Origin: Erythrobacter sp. QSSC1-22B
Lineage (GTDB): Bacteria > Pseudomonadota > Alphaproteobacteria > Sphingomonadales > Sphingomonadaceae
DNA length: 64,000 bases
Direction of reading: 5' to 3'
NCBI RefSeq assembly: GCF_001678665.1
Contig: NZ_LZRP01000006.1
Span: forward strand, 124,001 to 188,000
Position 1 is the first letter of the stretch. Each line of letters starts with the position of its first letter. Below are positions 54,741 through 63,231 of the stretch, piece by piece. The notes beneath the pieces were generated by a model that had not been told where the DNA came from, did not search any database, and saw only the letters and a program-made list of their open reading frames with translations. The position numbers were made by a program, and so were the translations under genes.

Positions 54741-55592
54741 ATGTCATTGATGATCGCCGACTCCAACGCCCTACGGGACCCGAGCCTGAAAGACTATTTT
54801 CTTCGCTCGCGTAAGAATGGCATTCTCCTCGCCGACACCACATTGATCGAAATGTGGAAGAGAAGTGCCCTGTTCACGTCCAAGAACTCCTTGCTCATCG
54901 CTTCGCAGTTTCTCGATCGGGTGTTTGTGCTGAAAAAAACTCACGAGGTCTTGGAGCTGGACATCACCAACGAGGAACAAGCCAACCTGCTAATCGACTA
55001 TCAGGCTACAGTCGAGCTACGTGCAGTTTGCCACGATCTAATGACCTTGCCTGAGCCCCCCTTATTGCGGAGCTTCATGGCCGAGAAAGAAGAGATGGCG
55101 AAACACTATATATCAGAGCTACACGTGCAAACGACCGATCTCGAGGCTGCGCTGGTGGACGTAACCAAGCAGTTCAAGCCCGATCAGATCAAGCAGCTAC
55201 GCACAGGGGAGGGCGTAACCGAACAGACGAAACGAATCCTGTTCCAACTGTGGAGGGACACCACGGCGCAGTTCATTGTAGATAATGGGGTGCCACATCA
55301 TGAAAAGGGGACGCTGTTCAAAGACGTGCTCGGGCAGCTCCCAGCCCGTTATTCGTTGTGCATGTTGATATACTATGTTTTGTGGGTGCAGAAAGGTCGG
55401 CAGACTGGCCAGCAGCATCTACGTCTGAATGACATCATCGATATGCAGATCGCTGCGATGAGCACTTATTTCAACGGTATGCTAAGCAGAGATGCGCTGG
55501 CGTTCAACACCTCGCGAGCCGTCCGCGCAGTCCTCGCGAATCACGGTGCGTTTGTGGGTAAGGACTGGATGATAGAGCAGGCCCAAACTTAG
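54741..55592 (+). CDS. Putative PIN-like domain protein (cargo)
   Basis: 283-residue protein. The N-terminus M-I-A-D-S-N-A-L-R-D-P, followed about 25 residues later by LLADTTLIEMWK, has the spacing of acidic residues seen in PIN-domain RNases; a later LNDIIDMQIAAMSTYFNGMLSRD may supply the last acidic residues. Codon use is visibly more AT-rich than in the flanking genes, suggesting recent acquisition. It may be an abortive-infection or defence cargo. No toxin-antitoxin partner is obvious. Confidence 0.6.
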   Translation: MSLMIADSNALRDPSLKDYFLRSRKNGILLADTTLIEMWKRSALFTSKNSLLIASQFLDRVFVLKKTHEVLELDITNEEQANLLIDYQATVELRAVCHDLMTLPEPPLLRSFMAEKEEMAKHYISELHVQTTDLEAALVDVTKQFKPDQIKQLRTGEGVTEQTKRILFQLWRDTTAQFIVDNGVPHHEKGTLFKDVLGQLPARYSLCMLIYYVLWVQKGRQTGQQHLRLNDIIDMQIAAMSTYFNGMLSRDALAFNTSRAVRAVLANHGAFVGKDWMIEQAQT

Positions 55593-55816
55593 CCGATCTC
55601 CGTCACCATCAACGCCGCCTGATCGTCGGCAATGAAATCTGATTTCGGGGTGCCCACCGCATAATGCCAAACCTCTTCGACCGTAAAAATGCGGACGCCG
55701 AAATCGTCCTGGCTCCCAGGTATGTGGATAGTGTCACCTACACGAGGGAAGGCCGGAAATTCGAACGAACCCACACGGTCGTTCGCGTCTGCCAATACAA
55801 CAGCGGTGCGTTTCAT
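55589..55816 (-). CDS. Hypothetical 75-residue protein
   Basis: 75-residue ORF starting MKRTAVVLADANDRVGSFEFPAFPRVGDTIHIPG, with an AGG-containing site before the ATG at 55816. It looks beta-rich and small (about 8 kDa). It converges with the PIN-like gene by four bases. No family recognised. Confidence 0.5.
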   Translation of the reverse strand: MKRTAVVLADANDRVGSFEFPAFPRVGDTIHIPGSQDDFGVRIFTVEEVWHYAVGTPKSDFIADDQAALMVTEIG

Positions 55817-56125
55817 CCTGCCACCTAGCCTTCGATCATCTCGCCGGACAGAATGTCCGATTGGGTCGTCATGGCTTCCACATACCAGAGCTACAGGGAG
55901 GTAAGTAACCGTGCCCCGCCGATAACCGGGGAAGGCGTGTGCATGGGCCGAATGGAAGCGTTCGGCTCCGTGGGCGGCGCGCGCACCTGAACCGCCTGCC
56001 AGAAATTCCCGACAAACCCACCGGCGTGATCGCAAGCGCGAGGCCAGACGATTTGCCCTTGCGCACCACGTTCGGGGTGTTACAACAGTGGCAACGAACG
56101 TAGCGACTCACGTAACAGGGGCATC

Positions 56126-56812
56126 ATGGCAGACGGAAAGCATATCGCTTACTACCGAGTTAGCACCGCGAAACAGGGCAGATCGGGCCTAGGTCTGGAC
56201 GCACAACGCAAAGGTGTGTCCGACTATCTGAATGGAGGTAGCTGGGAACTCGCCGGTGAGTTCGTGGAGGTCGAGTCCGGTAAGAACGACGATCGCCCTC
56301 AATTGCTTGAGGCGTTGAACCTGTGCGAACTGACTGGCGCGAAGCTGGTCGTTGCGAAGCTCGACCGGCTCAGCCGCAACGTGGCTTTCCTCGCAACGCT
56401 ACAGGACAGCGACGTGCAGTTCGTCGCGGCGGACATGCCGGAAGCGAATGAGCTGACTGTGCATATCATGGCTGCTGTCGCGCAGGCGGAGCGCAAGGCA
56501 ATATCACGACGGACGAAGGATGCACTGGCGGCTGCCAAGGCGAGGGGGGTGCGGCTAGGGGGCGCGCGTGGCAATCAGTCCGATCTTCGCAAAGGTCCAA
56601 ATGCCAGCGCAAGCTCGCGAGCCAAAACATCGCAGGATCGCGCGGTAAAGGTTCGGCGACGTATCGACGCCATTCGCGCAACCGGCGTGCAGTCTCTTCG
56701 CGAGATCGCGCGCGCGTTGAACGACGCTGGTGTGACCACGCCGCGCGGCGGGGAGTGGCAGGCCGCGCAGGTCAAGCGGGTGATCGATGCAACCGAGAAT
56801 GCTGGAGGGTAG
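56126..56812 (+). CDS. Serine recombinase (resolvase type)
   Basis: 228-residue resolvase/invertase family recombinase. The catalytic serine is S13 in YYRVSTAKQG. The arginine-rich VVAKLDRLSRNVAFLATL segment is the second active-site element, and the C-terminus contains a helix-turn-helix (SLREIARALNDAGVTTPRGGEWQAAQVKRV). In an element already having a tyrosine integrase, it may resolve multimers, invert a segment, or be part of a nested insertion. Confidence 0.9.
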   Translation: MADGKHIAYYRVSTAKQGRSGLGLDAQRKGVSDYLNGGSWELAGEFVEVESGKNDDRPQLLEALNLCELTGAKLVVAKLDRLSRNVAFLATLQDSDVQFVAADMPEANELTVHIMAAVAQAERKAISRRTKDALAAAKARGVRLGGARGNQSDLRKGPNASASSRAKTSQDRAVKVRRRIDAIRATGVQSLREIARALNDAGVTTPRGGEWQAAQVKRVIDATENAGG

Positions 56813-57394
56813 CTCGCCATGCCAGTGCCGCGAATCTGGTAGCTAGCCCGGCCCAAATGGAGAGGGAGAATGGGACCGGCGAGCGCACTAGCAGTTGATG
56901 TCTGAAATACGACTCGTCGCGCAGCATTGCGCGGCAAGATCGAACCTGCCGACCTCAATTAGTCAAGGGGAACCTGCCGCGCCGCCGACGCCCCGGTTAT
57001 GGTTTGCGCTCTCTCTAGGCACCCGAACGGTGCACTGATCTAAACATTCTTATTGAATCATATCAGACCGAGCGCAAACGACTGCTCACCGACGATCTCG
57101 AAAAAATCCTGCCGTCCGGCAAATGACCCATTTCGAGCAATCGCTGACATCGCGAGACAAGTTCATTTTCACCGCCAAAAAGGGACATGGGCAATGACCA
57201 ATTCGTTCTGATTTTCATTAAATTGGCATCCGCTCAATCCCACCAGAGACGTCAGCTTCTCACCCCTGAAACCCAAAAATTAATAATGAGCGTATCAAAA
57301 TGGGACGAGTCCATTTTTTGCGGTCAATTTGCTAAATTCCTGTTAACCACTAATAAGGCGTCCGGACGGGGAATATAAGTCAAGGAAACGAATC
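56813..57394. other. 582-bp noncoding stretch
   Basis: No supported gene. A small perfect hairpin CGCGCA-gcat-TGCGCG lies near 56914, and the last 100 bases are AT-rich. A possible promoter TTGCTA-N16-TAATAA at 57329-57356 precedes the PEP-CTERM gene. Confidence 0.6.
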
Positions 57395-57931
57395 ATGAAG
57401 TTTAAGACTCTATTAAGCGCGACAGCAGCCTGCGTCGCTGCGGCAACAGCTGTCCCCGCGAGCGCAGCGACTTTGTTTTTCGAGCTAACAGGAGGGCGCA
57501 ACGTCACCTTCTCACTTGACTCGAACCCCACCCCCGACAGTTCTCAAACTTTTCTGGGTGAGCAGGCGGCATTCAATGCAGTTCCTGGGACGGTCAATGG
57601 TGTGGCCACAACAATCACCACGATCAGCTTCGGAACCGGAATTTTTGCTGATCTAAGCATCACCGCACCAGATCTTGGTTTCACCCAATTTTCGGGCGGT
57701 GGGCCGCTCTTTTCGGGACCGGGCAATGCGCCAGTCTTCGCGCCCGGCACCTTTCAACTGACTAATGCGTTCTTCCCTTCTCAAAACAGCACACTTGTCA
57801 TCTCAGAGCAGGTTGCGGCCGCCGTGCCCGAGCCCGGCACTTGGGCAATGATGCTTATGGGCTTTGGCTTTATTGGCGGCGCAATGCGCTCCGCTAAGCG
57901 CAGGCAAAAAGTTACCGTTTCCTACGCTTGA
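57395..57931 (+). CDS. PEPxxWA-CTERM sorting domain protein
   Basis: 178-residue secreted protein. Residues 1-24 form a signal peptide. The C-terminus has V-P-E-P-G-T-W-A, a hydrophobic helix (MMLMGFGFIGGAM) and a basic tail (KRRQK), the PEPxxWA-CTERM signal processed by exosortase in sphingomonads and relatives. The middle is beta-rich and Ser/Thr/Gly-rich, likely surface-exposed. RBS aagga 10 bases upstream. It sits inside the integrated element. Confidence 0.87.
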   Translation: MKFKTLLSATAACVAAATAVPASAATLFFELTGGRNVTFSLDSNPTPDSSQTFLGEQAAFNAVPGTVNGVATTITTISFGTGIFADLSITAPDLGFTQFSGGGPLFSGPGNAPVFAPGTFQLTNAFFPSQNSTLVISEQVAAAVPEPGTWAMMLMGFGFIGGAMRSAKRRQKVTVSYA

Positions 57932-57955
57932 TTGGAACTCTAACCGTAGTGCGAG

Positions 57956-57985
57956 CGCCGCTGGTCGAAAGACTGGCGGCGTTTT
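57956..57985 (+). terminator. Terminator after the PEP-CTERM gene
   Basis: An 11-bp stem (57956-57966 and 57971-57981, two G-T wobbles) with a gaaa tetraloop followed by tttt, 24 bases past the stop codon. The 310 bases from 57986 to the receiver gene hold nothing recognisable. Confidence 0.85.
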
Positions 57986-58295
57986 CTATTTCGACGGTAT
58001 GGCAGCTAACCACCTAGATTCACGCCGTTGCCGATGGCTCGCCATGATCCCGAAACCGGACAGGCTACTATCGCAAAAATTTCACCAAAAGTTTCCTGTC
58101 GCGTAACGACTCATGTGTGGACATTGAGGATCGGCTGAAAGGAAGAGGCGTCGGGAACGCCGCTATGATGCAAATGGGTGATCACGGCGTGGATCATGAT
58201 GCTACAGACAAGGGAAATGAGCTTCCTTGAAGTCGCTGTCAAAACGATCGACGGCAATTCGCGCATTGTGTTGCGGCAAGCTAAGCAGATGCTCG

Positions 58296-58685
58296 TTACG
58301 CCTTAGCTGCTGTGATTGACGTTGAGGATTTAGACCTGTCGCTCCGCTGCATCGTTCTTTGAACGGCTTGGTGCAATTCACTCTTCAAGACCGGCTTCGT
58401 GATGATGGGCATGTCGCCAACCAAAGACTTGGCTTCTTCAGCATTGCTCACGACGAACAAGGTTGGGATCGGTTGGTCTTTGCAGATCGCAGCAACGGCA
58501 TCGACGCCATTGCCGCGAACCAGGCGAAGACCGGCGGTGACTAAATCAGGCGTTTTTCGTCGAGCAGCTTCGACGGCTCTGCTCTGCGTAGTAGCGGTAT
58601 CGAAAGAAGTGAATCCAAGATCGCGAAGCTCCTGTTGAAGCATCAAGCTGATCAAAACCTGTGGGTCAATGATCAGAGCGTGCAT
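58296..58685 (-). CDS. Degenerate receiver-domain protein
   Basis: 129-residue stand-alone response-regulator receiver fold: MHALIIDPQVLISLMLQQELRDLGF (start), PDLVTAGLRLVRGNG (normal D-x-x-L/M position), PTLFVVSN and ITKPVLKSEL. The phospho-acceptor Asp is replaced by Gly (T-A-G-L), and only one of the usual acidic pair is present, so phosphorylation is unlikely. It may bind a partner kinase or act as an inhibitor. Confidence 0.75.
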   Translation of the reverse strand: MHALIIDPQVLISLMLQQELRDLGFTSFDTATTQSRAVEAARRKTPDLVTAGLRLVRGNGVDAVAAICKDQPIPTLFVVSNAEEAKSLVGDMPIITKPVLKSELHQAVQRTMQRSDRSKSSTSITAAKA

Positions 58686-58944
58686 GTCGCTCTCCTGGGA
58701 CAGCCGCGCATCCTATTGCGGACCCCCAATTTGAAAGAAGGACAATAAGCTAACAGGTTTCGAGATGACTTGCGAGTCCGACACTCGCAGAGTGATTCGT
58801 CGAGCGTTCGCTTTCCACCCTAATCTTTGACGTTCCCGTCGAAGACAATCCTACCCGAAAGCTGTCGGACCTCCGATGCCCTCACCAGCCGAAGCAACAG
58901 CTCGCGCCGCGCCACTGGCTTGGACCTGAACGCGACTCGCGCCA

Positions 58945-58980
58945 GTGTAACGAAAAGTGCTACGATCGGTGTTACGGTCG
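58945..58980 (+). repeat. Three 12-bp direct repeats, right end
   Basis: Contiguous units gtgtaacgaaaa, gtgctacgatcg and gtgttacggtcg (58945, 58957, 58969), matching the left-end array in sequence, period and orientation. The middle unit with the next bases gives a 20-bp identity with the left array. 36 bases separate it from the attR core. Confidence 0.88.
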
Positions 58981-59016
58981 CCATTCTCAAAACCGCATAA
59001 ATCTGCCGTTTTTGGC

Positions 59017-59096
<80 letters not shown>

Positions 59097-59140
59097 ACTG
59101 AGACCTTTCCGCCTCGCTCCACCCGTCCGCCCCCATCCGG

Positions 59141-59213
59141 TGGGCCCGGCAGGATTCGAACCCGCGACCTAGCCGTTATGAGCGGCCAGCTCTAACCGCT
59201 GAGCTACAGGCCC
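59141..59213 (-). tRNA. tRNA-Ile2 (CAT anticodon, lysidine type)
   Basis: 73-base tRNA without encoded CCA. The acceptor GGGCCTG/CGGGCCC, D-arm GCTCAGCGGTTAGAGC, anticodon CAT and T-loop TTCGAAT are visible. The body matches bacterial tRNA-Ile(CAU) such as ileX, whose C34 becomes lysidine, better than elongator tRNA-Met, although Met remains possible from anticodon alone. Confidence 0.85.
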
Positions 59214-59293
59214 CAACCATGCCGGATGGGCACATGCCGGATGAGCGGGCAGGCGGTTAGACCGCGCCGCGCCGCAGGGCAAGCAAAAGGCGC

Positions 59294-60292
59294 TTACACT
59301 TCCACGCTGGCAATGATTTCGGCCACGGTGGTCGGGCGTACCGAGCGCATCTCGAGATAGCCGTAGATCGCGCGCAGCCAGTCGTAGAGCGCGTCGAGAT
59401 CGTCCTCGTTGCGGACGTAGGGGGTCTTGCCGACCATCAGCGAGGGGCTGTGGAAACTGAGCACCAGCAGCGGCAGCCCATCGTCGAGCGCGATGTCGAT
59501 CCCGCGCAGCGCCTCGTCGCGGGTCACCCCCTCGGGGGTCAGCGCGATTTTTTCCAGCAGCGCCAACCGGCTGAGCAGGCCGTTGACCAGCGGATAGGCC
59601 GAGGCGCGGGGGTGAAGCCATTGCCCCTGCTTGCGCAGCAGGCCCCAGAACACGGTGGTCAGCGGCAGCTCGAGCAGCTGGCGTTCGGCATCGACCCAAT
59701 AGGGTTCGATCGGATGGCGCGAATAGTCGACGCCATGCGCCGGGCTGTAATCGAAGCGCGCGCGCACCGAACTGTCGATAGGGACGCGTGCGTCCTTGAG
59801 CAGCTGCGCGGTATGCGGACCAAGCCCATAGCGCCCGGCGCGGTAAATCTGCGGATGGCAGCCGAAATTCTTCTCGATCGCATCGCGCAGCCGCATGAAT
59901 TTCTCGCGTTCGAGCTCGGCGGGAAGATTGCCTGCGAAGCTGTTGTAGGGATTGACCTCTTCCTCGTGCGGAGGGTTGACCCAGGGGTGGAGCTGGATGC
60001 CGACCTCGGCGGTTCCGCGGCGCACGGCATCGCCGAGGATGTTCTGCGCGCGCGGAGACTGGGCGATCGGCCAGTCGATGAGATACACCGGCGGGACCCC
60101 GATCCCTTCGGCGAATTGCTGGAACTTGGCGAGCGCGCGAAATTGCTCGAGCCCGTATTCATGGGACTTGAAATCGCCGTCCCAGTCGAACTCTTCTTCG
60201 GTGTCGATGGTCAGCAGCGAGCGCTGGCCGAATCCGCTGTTAAAGCGAGCCTTTGCGCCCGTGGGCGGGGGAGAAAGCAGTGAATCCGGCAA
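59294..60292 (-). CDS. Polysaccharide deacetylase family protein (WalW-like)
   Basis: About 332-residue NodB-fold deacetylase-like protein. The early acidic LLTIDTEEEFDWDG replaces the classic metal-binding DD motif; IQLHPWVNPPHEEEVNPYNSFAGNL and RAGRYGLGPHTAQLLKDARVPIDSS are typical of the WalW subgroup. The start is unclear: a GTG at 60376 would overlap the kinase gene by 53 bases, so the TTG at 60292 is used. It sits 31 bases after the histidine kinase-like gene and is probably co-transcribed. Confidence 0.8.
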   Translation of the reverse strand: MPDSLLSPPPTGAKARFNSGFGQRSLLTIDTEEEFDWDGDFKSHEYGLEQFRALAKFQQFAEGIGVPPVYLIDWPIAQSPRAQNILGDAVRRGTAEVGIQLHPWVNPPHEEEVNPYNSFAGNLPAELEREKFMRLRDAIEKNFGCHPQIYRAGRYGLGPHTAQLLKDARVPIDSSVRARFDYSPAHGVDYSRHPIEPYWVDAERQLLELPLTTVFWGLLRKQGQWLHPRASAYPLVNGLLSRLALLEKIALTPEGVTRDEALRGIDIALDDGLPLLVLSFHSPSLMVGKTPYVRNEDDLDALYDWLRAIYGYLEMRSVRPTTVAEIIASVEV

Positions 60293-60323
60293 TGCGATAG
60301 GCCCCCCATGCCCCGGCGCGATG

Positions 60324-62051
60324 TTATCCCGTCGCGCTGTCCGGAGCGTCCACTCGGCTAGGAGGCACCAGGGCACCGGTCAAGAGCGGCAGGGTCAGCA
60401 CCAGTGCATCGCCTTCGCGCGCCAGTTCGCCGCCAGCCGCACGCGCTTCCGCCCGCGCGAGCCGCAGCGAAAAGCCCGCGCCGAAGATACCGGGGCTGAG
60501 CGCGCCGACGCTGGGCCGCGTCTGGGTCGCGAAGAGATCGCCCGCTGCGGCAAGCGTTGCAGGCAGGGCGCAGCGCAGCGAAAGCTGGCCGTCATCCTGT
60601 CCCAACTGCAGCGCGATCCGCTCGCCCGCGCCGGTGGTTGCCGCAATGGTCGCGAGCAGCCGCCAGGCGAGCATTTCGGCCTCCTGCTTCTCGAGCGCGA
60701 GCACGGCGCTGGACAGCGCCCATTCGCATTCGAGACGCGCGACGCGCGAGGACAATACCGTCTGCAATTGTTCGATCTGTTTGCGCAGGATGGCGGCGAA
60801 ATCGCTGCTGCCCGGCTCGAGATCGAGCACGCCGCCCTCGAGCCGGACCAGCCGGTCCAGTTCGTCGAACCCCGCCAGCATCCGCGCGCTGTCGCCCGCG
60901 ATCGCCGCTGCCAGCGCACGGTATTCATGCGGGGTCGCGCCGAACAATTGCTGCTGGATGACCTCGGCAAAGCCCTGGATCGCATTCACGGGGGTGCGCA
61001 ATTCGTGGAGCAGCTGGCGGATCCGGTCGGCTTCGCTCTCCGCCTGGTCGCGCGCGCTGGTATCGGCGGGGCGGCGGAAGCGACCGACATAGCCCGTAAA
61101 TCGTCCGTCGGTGCGGGTGAAGCGCGGGGTGGCATCGATCAGCCAGGCGCCCGCGATCCGCGCGGCACCGGCGAGCTCGACCGGTGCTTCGCGCAGCGGC
61201 TGGCGGTTGATGAATGCATTGGCGAAGACACCCTGAGGCCCGACCGCGGAGCGATCCTGCCCGCGAACGAGATCGGTGCCGACCACCATCGGGGCGATCG
61301 GCGGGTCGGCCCATTCGATCTTGCCATCGACGTCGGTGGCGAAAGCGAACATCTCGCTGTGGCGGCGGGACCCGTCGCGTGGCTCACGGTCGAGCGGCAA
61401 TTGCGGTGCGGATTCGCGTGCGACGGCGGTTGCACCGGTCTCTCCCGCCTTGTTGCTGGTCTCTCTCGCCCTGTTGAAAGCCTCGATGCGCCGGACCAGC
61501 GCTGCGATTCCACTGTTGTCATCGGAGCGGGCGCCCGCCGCGCTCGTGGCGCTGGCGGGTGCGGCTTGCGTGAGCGGTGGTGCGACAGGCTCGGGCGATG
61601 CCGACCGCTCGGGCAGCGGGAGGCCGCGATCGCTGACCCCCAGGCGATCGAGGATGGCGACCGCCAGCGGTGGCAGGTTGCGGCGATTGCGCAGGAAGCC
61701 GCGCGCACGGATCGGCAGTTGCGGAATGACCTGTGCCCATTCCTCCTCGCCGAGCCGCGCCTGCGCCAGAGCGGCCGCGGCCACATCGGGCTCGGCCTCC
61801 GCCAGCCATTCGACCAGCCCCACATTCCGGATCCGCACTCCGTCGCTCTGGACGATCCGCGCACGCTCACGAAAGGGGACCAGCGCCGCCAGGGCGTCGA
61901 GCCGCAAATAGGCCGCTGCTTCGAGGCTCGAATCGCGCCCGCCCGAAGGATCGCCGAGCAGGTCCAGGAGCTGGCGATACTGCGTCCGCGCTGCCCGTTC
62001 TCCGGTCGCCCGATGGCGCAGCACGGTTGCAAGGCGGTCGTCGAAATGCAT
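60324..62051 (-). CDS. Sensor histidine kinase-like protein with degenerate ATPase
   Basis: 575-residue protein. The N-terminal 160 residues are helical and unassigned. A PAS-like section follows (FATDVDGKIEWADPP...), then a HisKA dimerisation helix with the phospho-accepting histidine in LLHELRTPVNAI (about residue 349). The ATPase region has the G2-like GIFGAGFSLRLARAEARAAGG, but no N-box Asn and no DxGxG motif. It may be a phosphotransfer or scaffold protein. It precedes the deacetylase in one transcript. Confidence 0.78.
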   Translation of the reverse strand: MHFDDRLATVLRHRATGERAARTQYRQLLDLLGDPSGGRDSSLEAAAYLRLDALAALVPFRERARIVQSDGVRIRNVGLVEWLAEAEPDVAAAALAQARLGEEEWAQVIPQLPIRARGFLRNRRNLPPLAVAILDRLGVSDRGLPLPERSASPEPVAPPLTQAAPASATSAAGARSDDNSGIAALVRRIEAFNRARETSNKAGETGATAVARESAPQLPLDREPRDGSRRHSEMFAFATDVDGKIEWADPPIAPMVVGTDLVRGQDRSAVGPQGVFANAFINRQPLREAPVELAGAARIAGAWLIDATPRFTRTDGRFTGYVGRFRRPADTSARDQAESEADRIRQLLHELRTPVNAIQGFAEVIQQQLFGATPHEYRALAAAIAGDSARMLAGFDELDRLVRLEGGVLDLEPGSSDFAAILRKQIEQLQTVLSSRVARLECEWALSSAVLALEKQEAEMLAWRLLATIAATTGAGERIALQLGQDDGQLSLRCALPATLAAAGDLFATQTRPSVGALSPGIFGAGFSLRLARAEARAAGGELAREGDALVLTLPLLTGALVPPSRVDAPDSATG

Positions 62052-62309
62052 GGTTCTCCGGGGTGTGCGTTGGGATCGACGCCTTACCTGACGCTCGGGT
62101 TCGACAGGCTTGTCGGTGACCCGGACGCCCTCTCACCTATGCCTTCATATCTGTGTAACGAACAGGCTGAACACAAAGTTGCACCCGCGTTGCAAAGCGG
62201 GACAATTGCTGGCAAGAACAACATTATTAGCATAACGCGCAGCGTCGCGGCACAAGCTTTCGCACTTGCAGCGAAACCTGTCGCGCCAGCCGTATTGGGG
62301 GCTCGTACA

Positions 62310-62774
62310 ATGGCAAACCTCGACACTATCGATCGTCGCCTGCTGGCGGAATTGCAGGACGACGGGCGAATGACCAATGTCGAGCTTGCCCATCGCGTCG
62401 GCCTCACCGCGCCGCCCTGCCTGAGGCGGGTCCGCGCGCTCGAGGAACTGGGCGTGATTCGCGGCTATCACGCCGATCTCGATTCTGCGAAGCTGGGCTA
62501 CTCGATCACGGTCTTCGCCATGGTCAGCCTGCGCAGCCAGGCCGAGGGGGACCTGCGGGAATTCGAGGCGGCGATGGCCGATCTGCCCGAGGTGCGCGAA
62601 GTGCACATGCTCAATGGCGAGATCGATTTCATCCTCAAGATCGTGAGCGAGGATCTGCAGCGGTTTCAGGAATTCCTGACCAGCAAGCTGACGCCGGCGC
62701 CCAATGTCGCCAGCGTCAAGACGTCGCTGACGATCCGCACCAGCAAGAACCAGCCCGGTGTCCCGCTGGGGTAG
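62310..62774 (+). CDS. Lrp/AsnC family transcriptional regulator
   Basis: 154-residue feast/famine regulator. The N-terminal helix-turn-helix reads LDTIDRRLLAELQDDGRMTNVELAHRVGLTAPPCLRRVRALEELGVIRGYHADLD, followed by the RAM domain (VFAMVSLRSQAEGDLREFE and VREVHMLNGEIDFILKIV). Start ATG 62310. The 258-base divergent region to the kinase gene is AT-rich and likely holds both promoters. Confidence 0.93.
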   Translation: MANLDTIDRRLLAELQDDGRMTNVELAHRVGLTAPPCLRRVRALEELGVIRGYHADLDSAKLGYSITVFAMVSLRSQAEGDLREFEAAMADLPEVREVHMLNGEIDFILKIVSEDLQRFQEFLTSKLTPAPNVASVKTSLTIRTSKNQPGVPLG

Positions 62775-62778
62775 TCCC

Positions 62779-63216
62779 ATGGCAGGCGCCGGGGACAGCA
62801 TAGCGGGACGCTGCCTGTGTGGCGGCGTCACCATCGCTCTCGACAATCCCAAGCGTCAGGTCGAACTTTGCCACTGCGATATGTGCCGACGCTGGGGCGG
62901 TGCCTTCTACGCGGCGCTGAGCGGCACCGATTTCACCATTACCGGCGAGGGCTCGATCACGCAGTTCCGTTCAAGCGAATGGGCGGAACGCGCCTTCTGC
63001 AAGGTCTGCGGCAGCAATCTGTGGTATCGCTTTCTGCCCACCGGGAACCGCAGCTTCCTCGCCGGACTGTTTCCCGATGCCGTGAATTTCCCGATCGAGC
63101 GCGAGATTTTCGTCGATGAGCGCGCGGCATGGTGCGAGGTTTCCGGTGGCCATCCCAAGTTGACCGGTGCTCAGGCGATTGCCGAGGCCGAGGCGGCAGG
63201 GTTTACCTTCGACTGA
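62779..63216 (+). CDS. GFA family zinc protein
   Basis: 145-residue member of the glutathione-dependent formaldehyde-activating enzyme family (GFA/CENP-V). The zinc-binding cysteine sets are C-L-C-G-G, C-H-C-D-M-C and C-K-V-C-G. Often in small redox or aldehyde-related roles; the true reaction is unproven. The ATG at 62779 lies four bases after the Lrp stop; a GTG at 62758 overlaps it. Confidence 0.87.
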   Translation: MAGAGDSIAGRCLCGGVTIALDNPKRQVELCHCDMCRRWGGAFYAALSGTDFTITGEGSITQFRSSEWAERAFCKVCGSNLWYRFLPTGNRSFLAGLFPDAVNFPIEREIFVDERAAWCEVSGGHPKLTGAQAIAEAEAAGFTFD

Positions 63217-63231
63217 GCGAGCGAAGCCGCG

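Noticed and set aside
57187..57378. 63-residue ORF before the PEP-CTERM gene
   Set aside because: No ribosome site or domain, and it overlaps the probable promoter of the next gene.
59952..62309. Very long plus-strand open frame opposite the kinase and deacetylase genes
   Set aside because: It is a shadow of high-GC coding on the minus strand; only its last part (from 62310) encodes the Lrp regulator.
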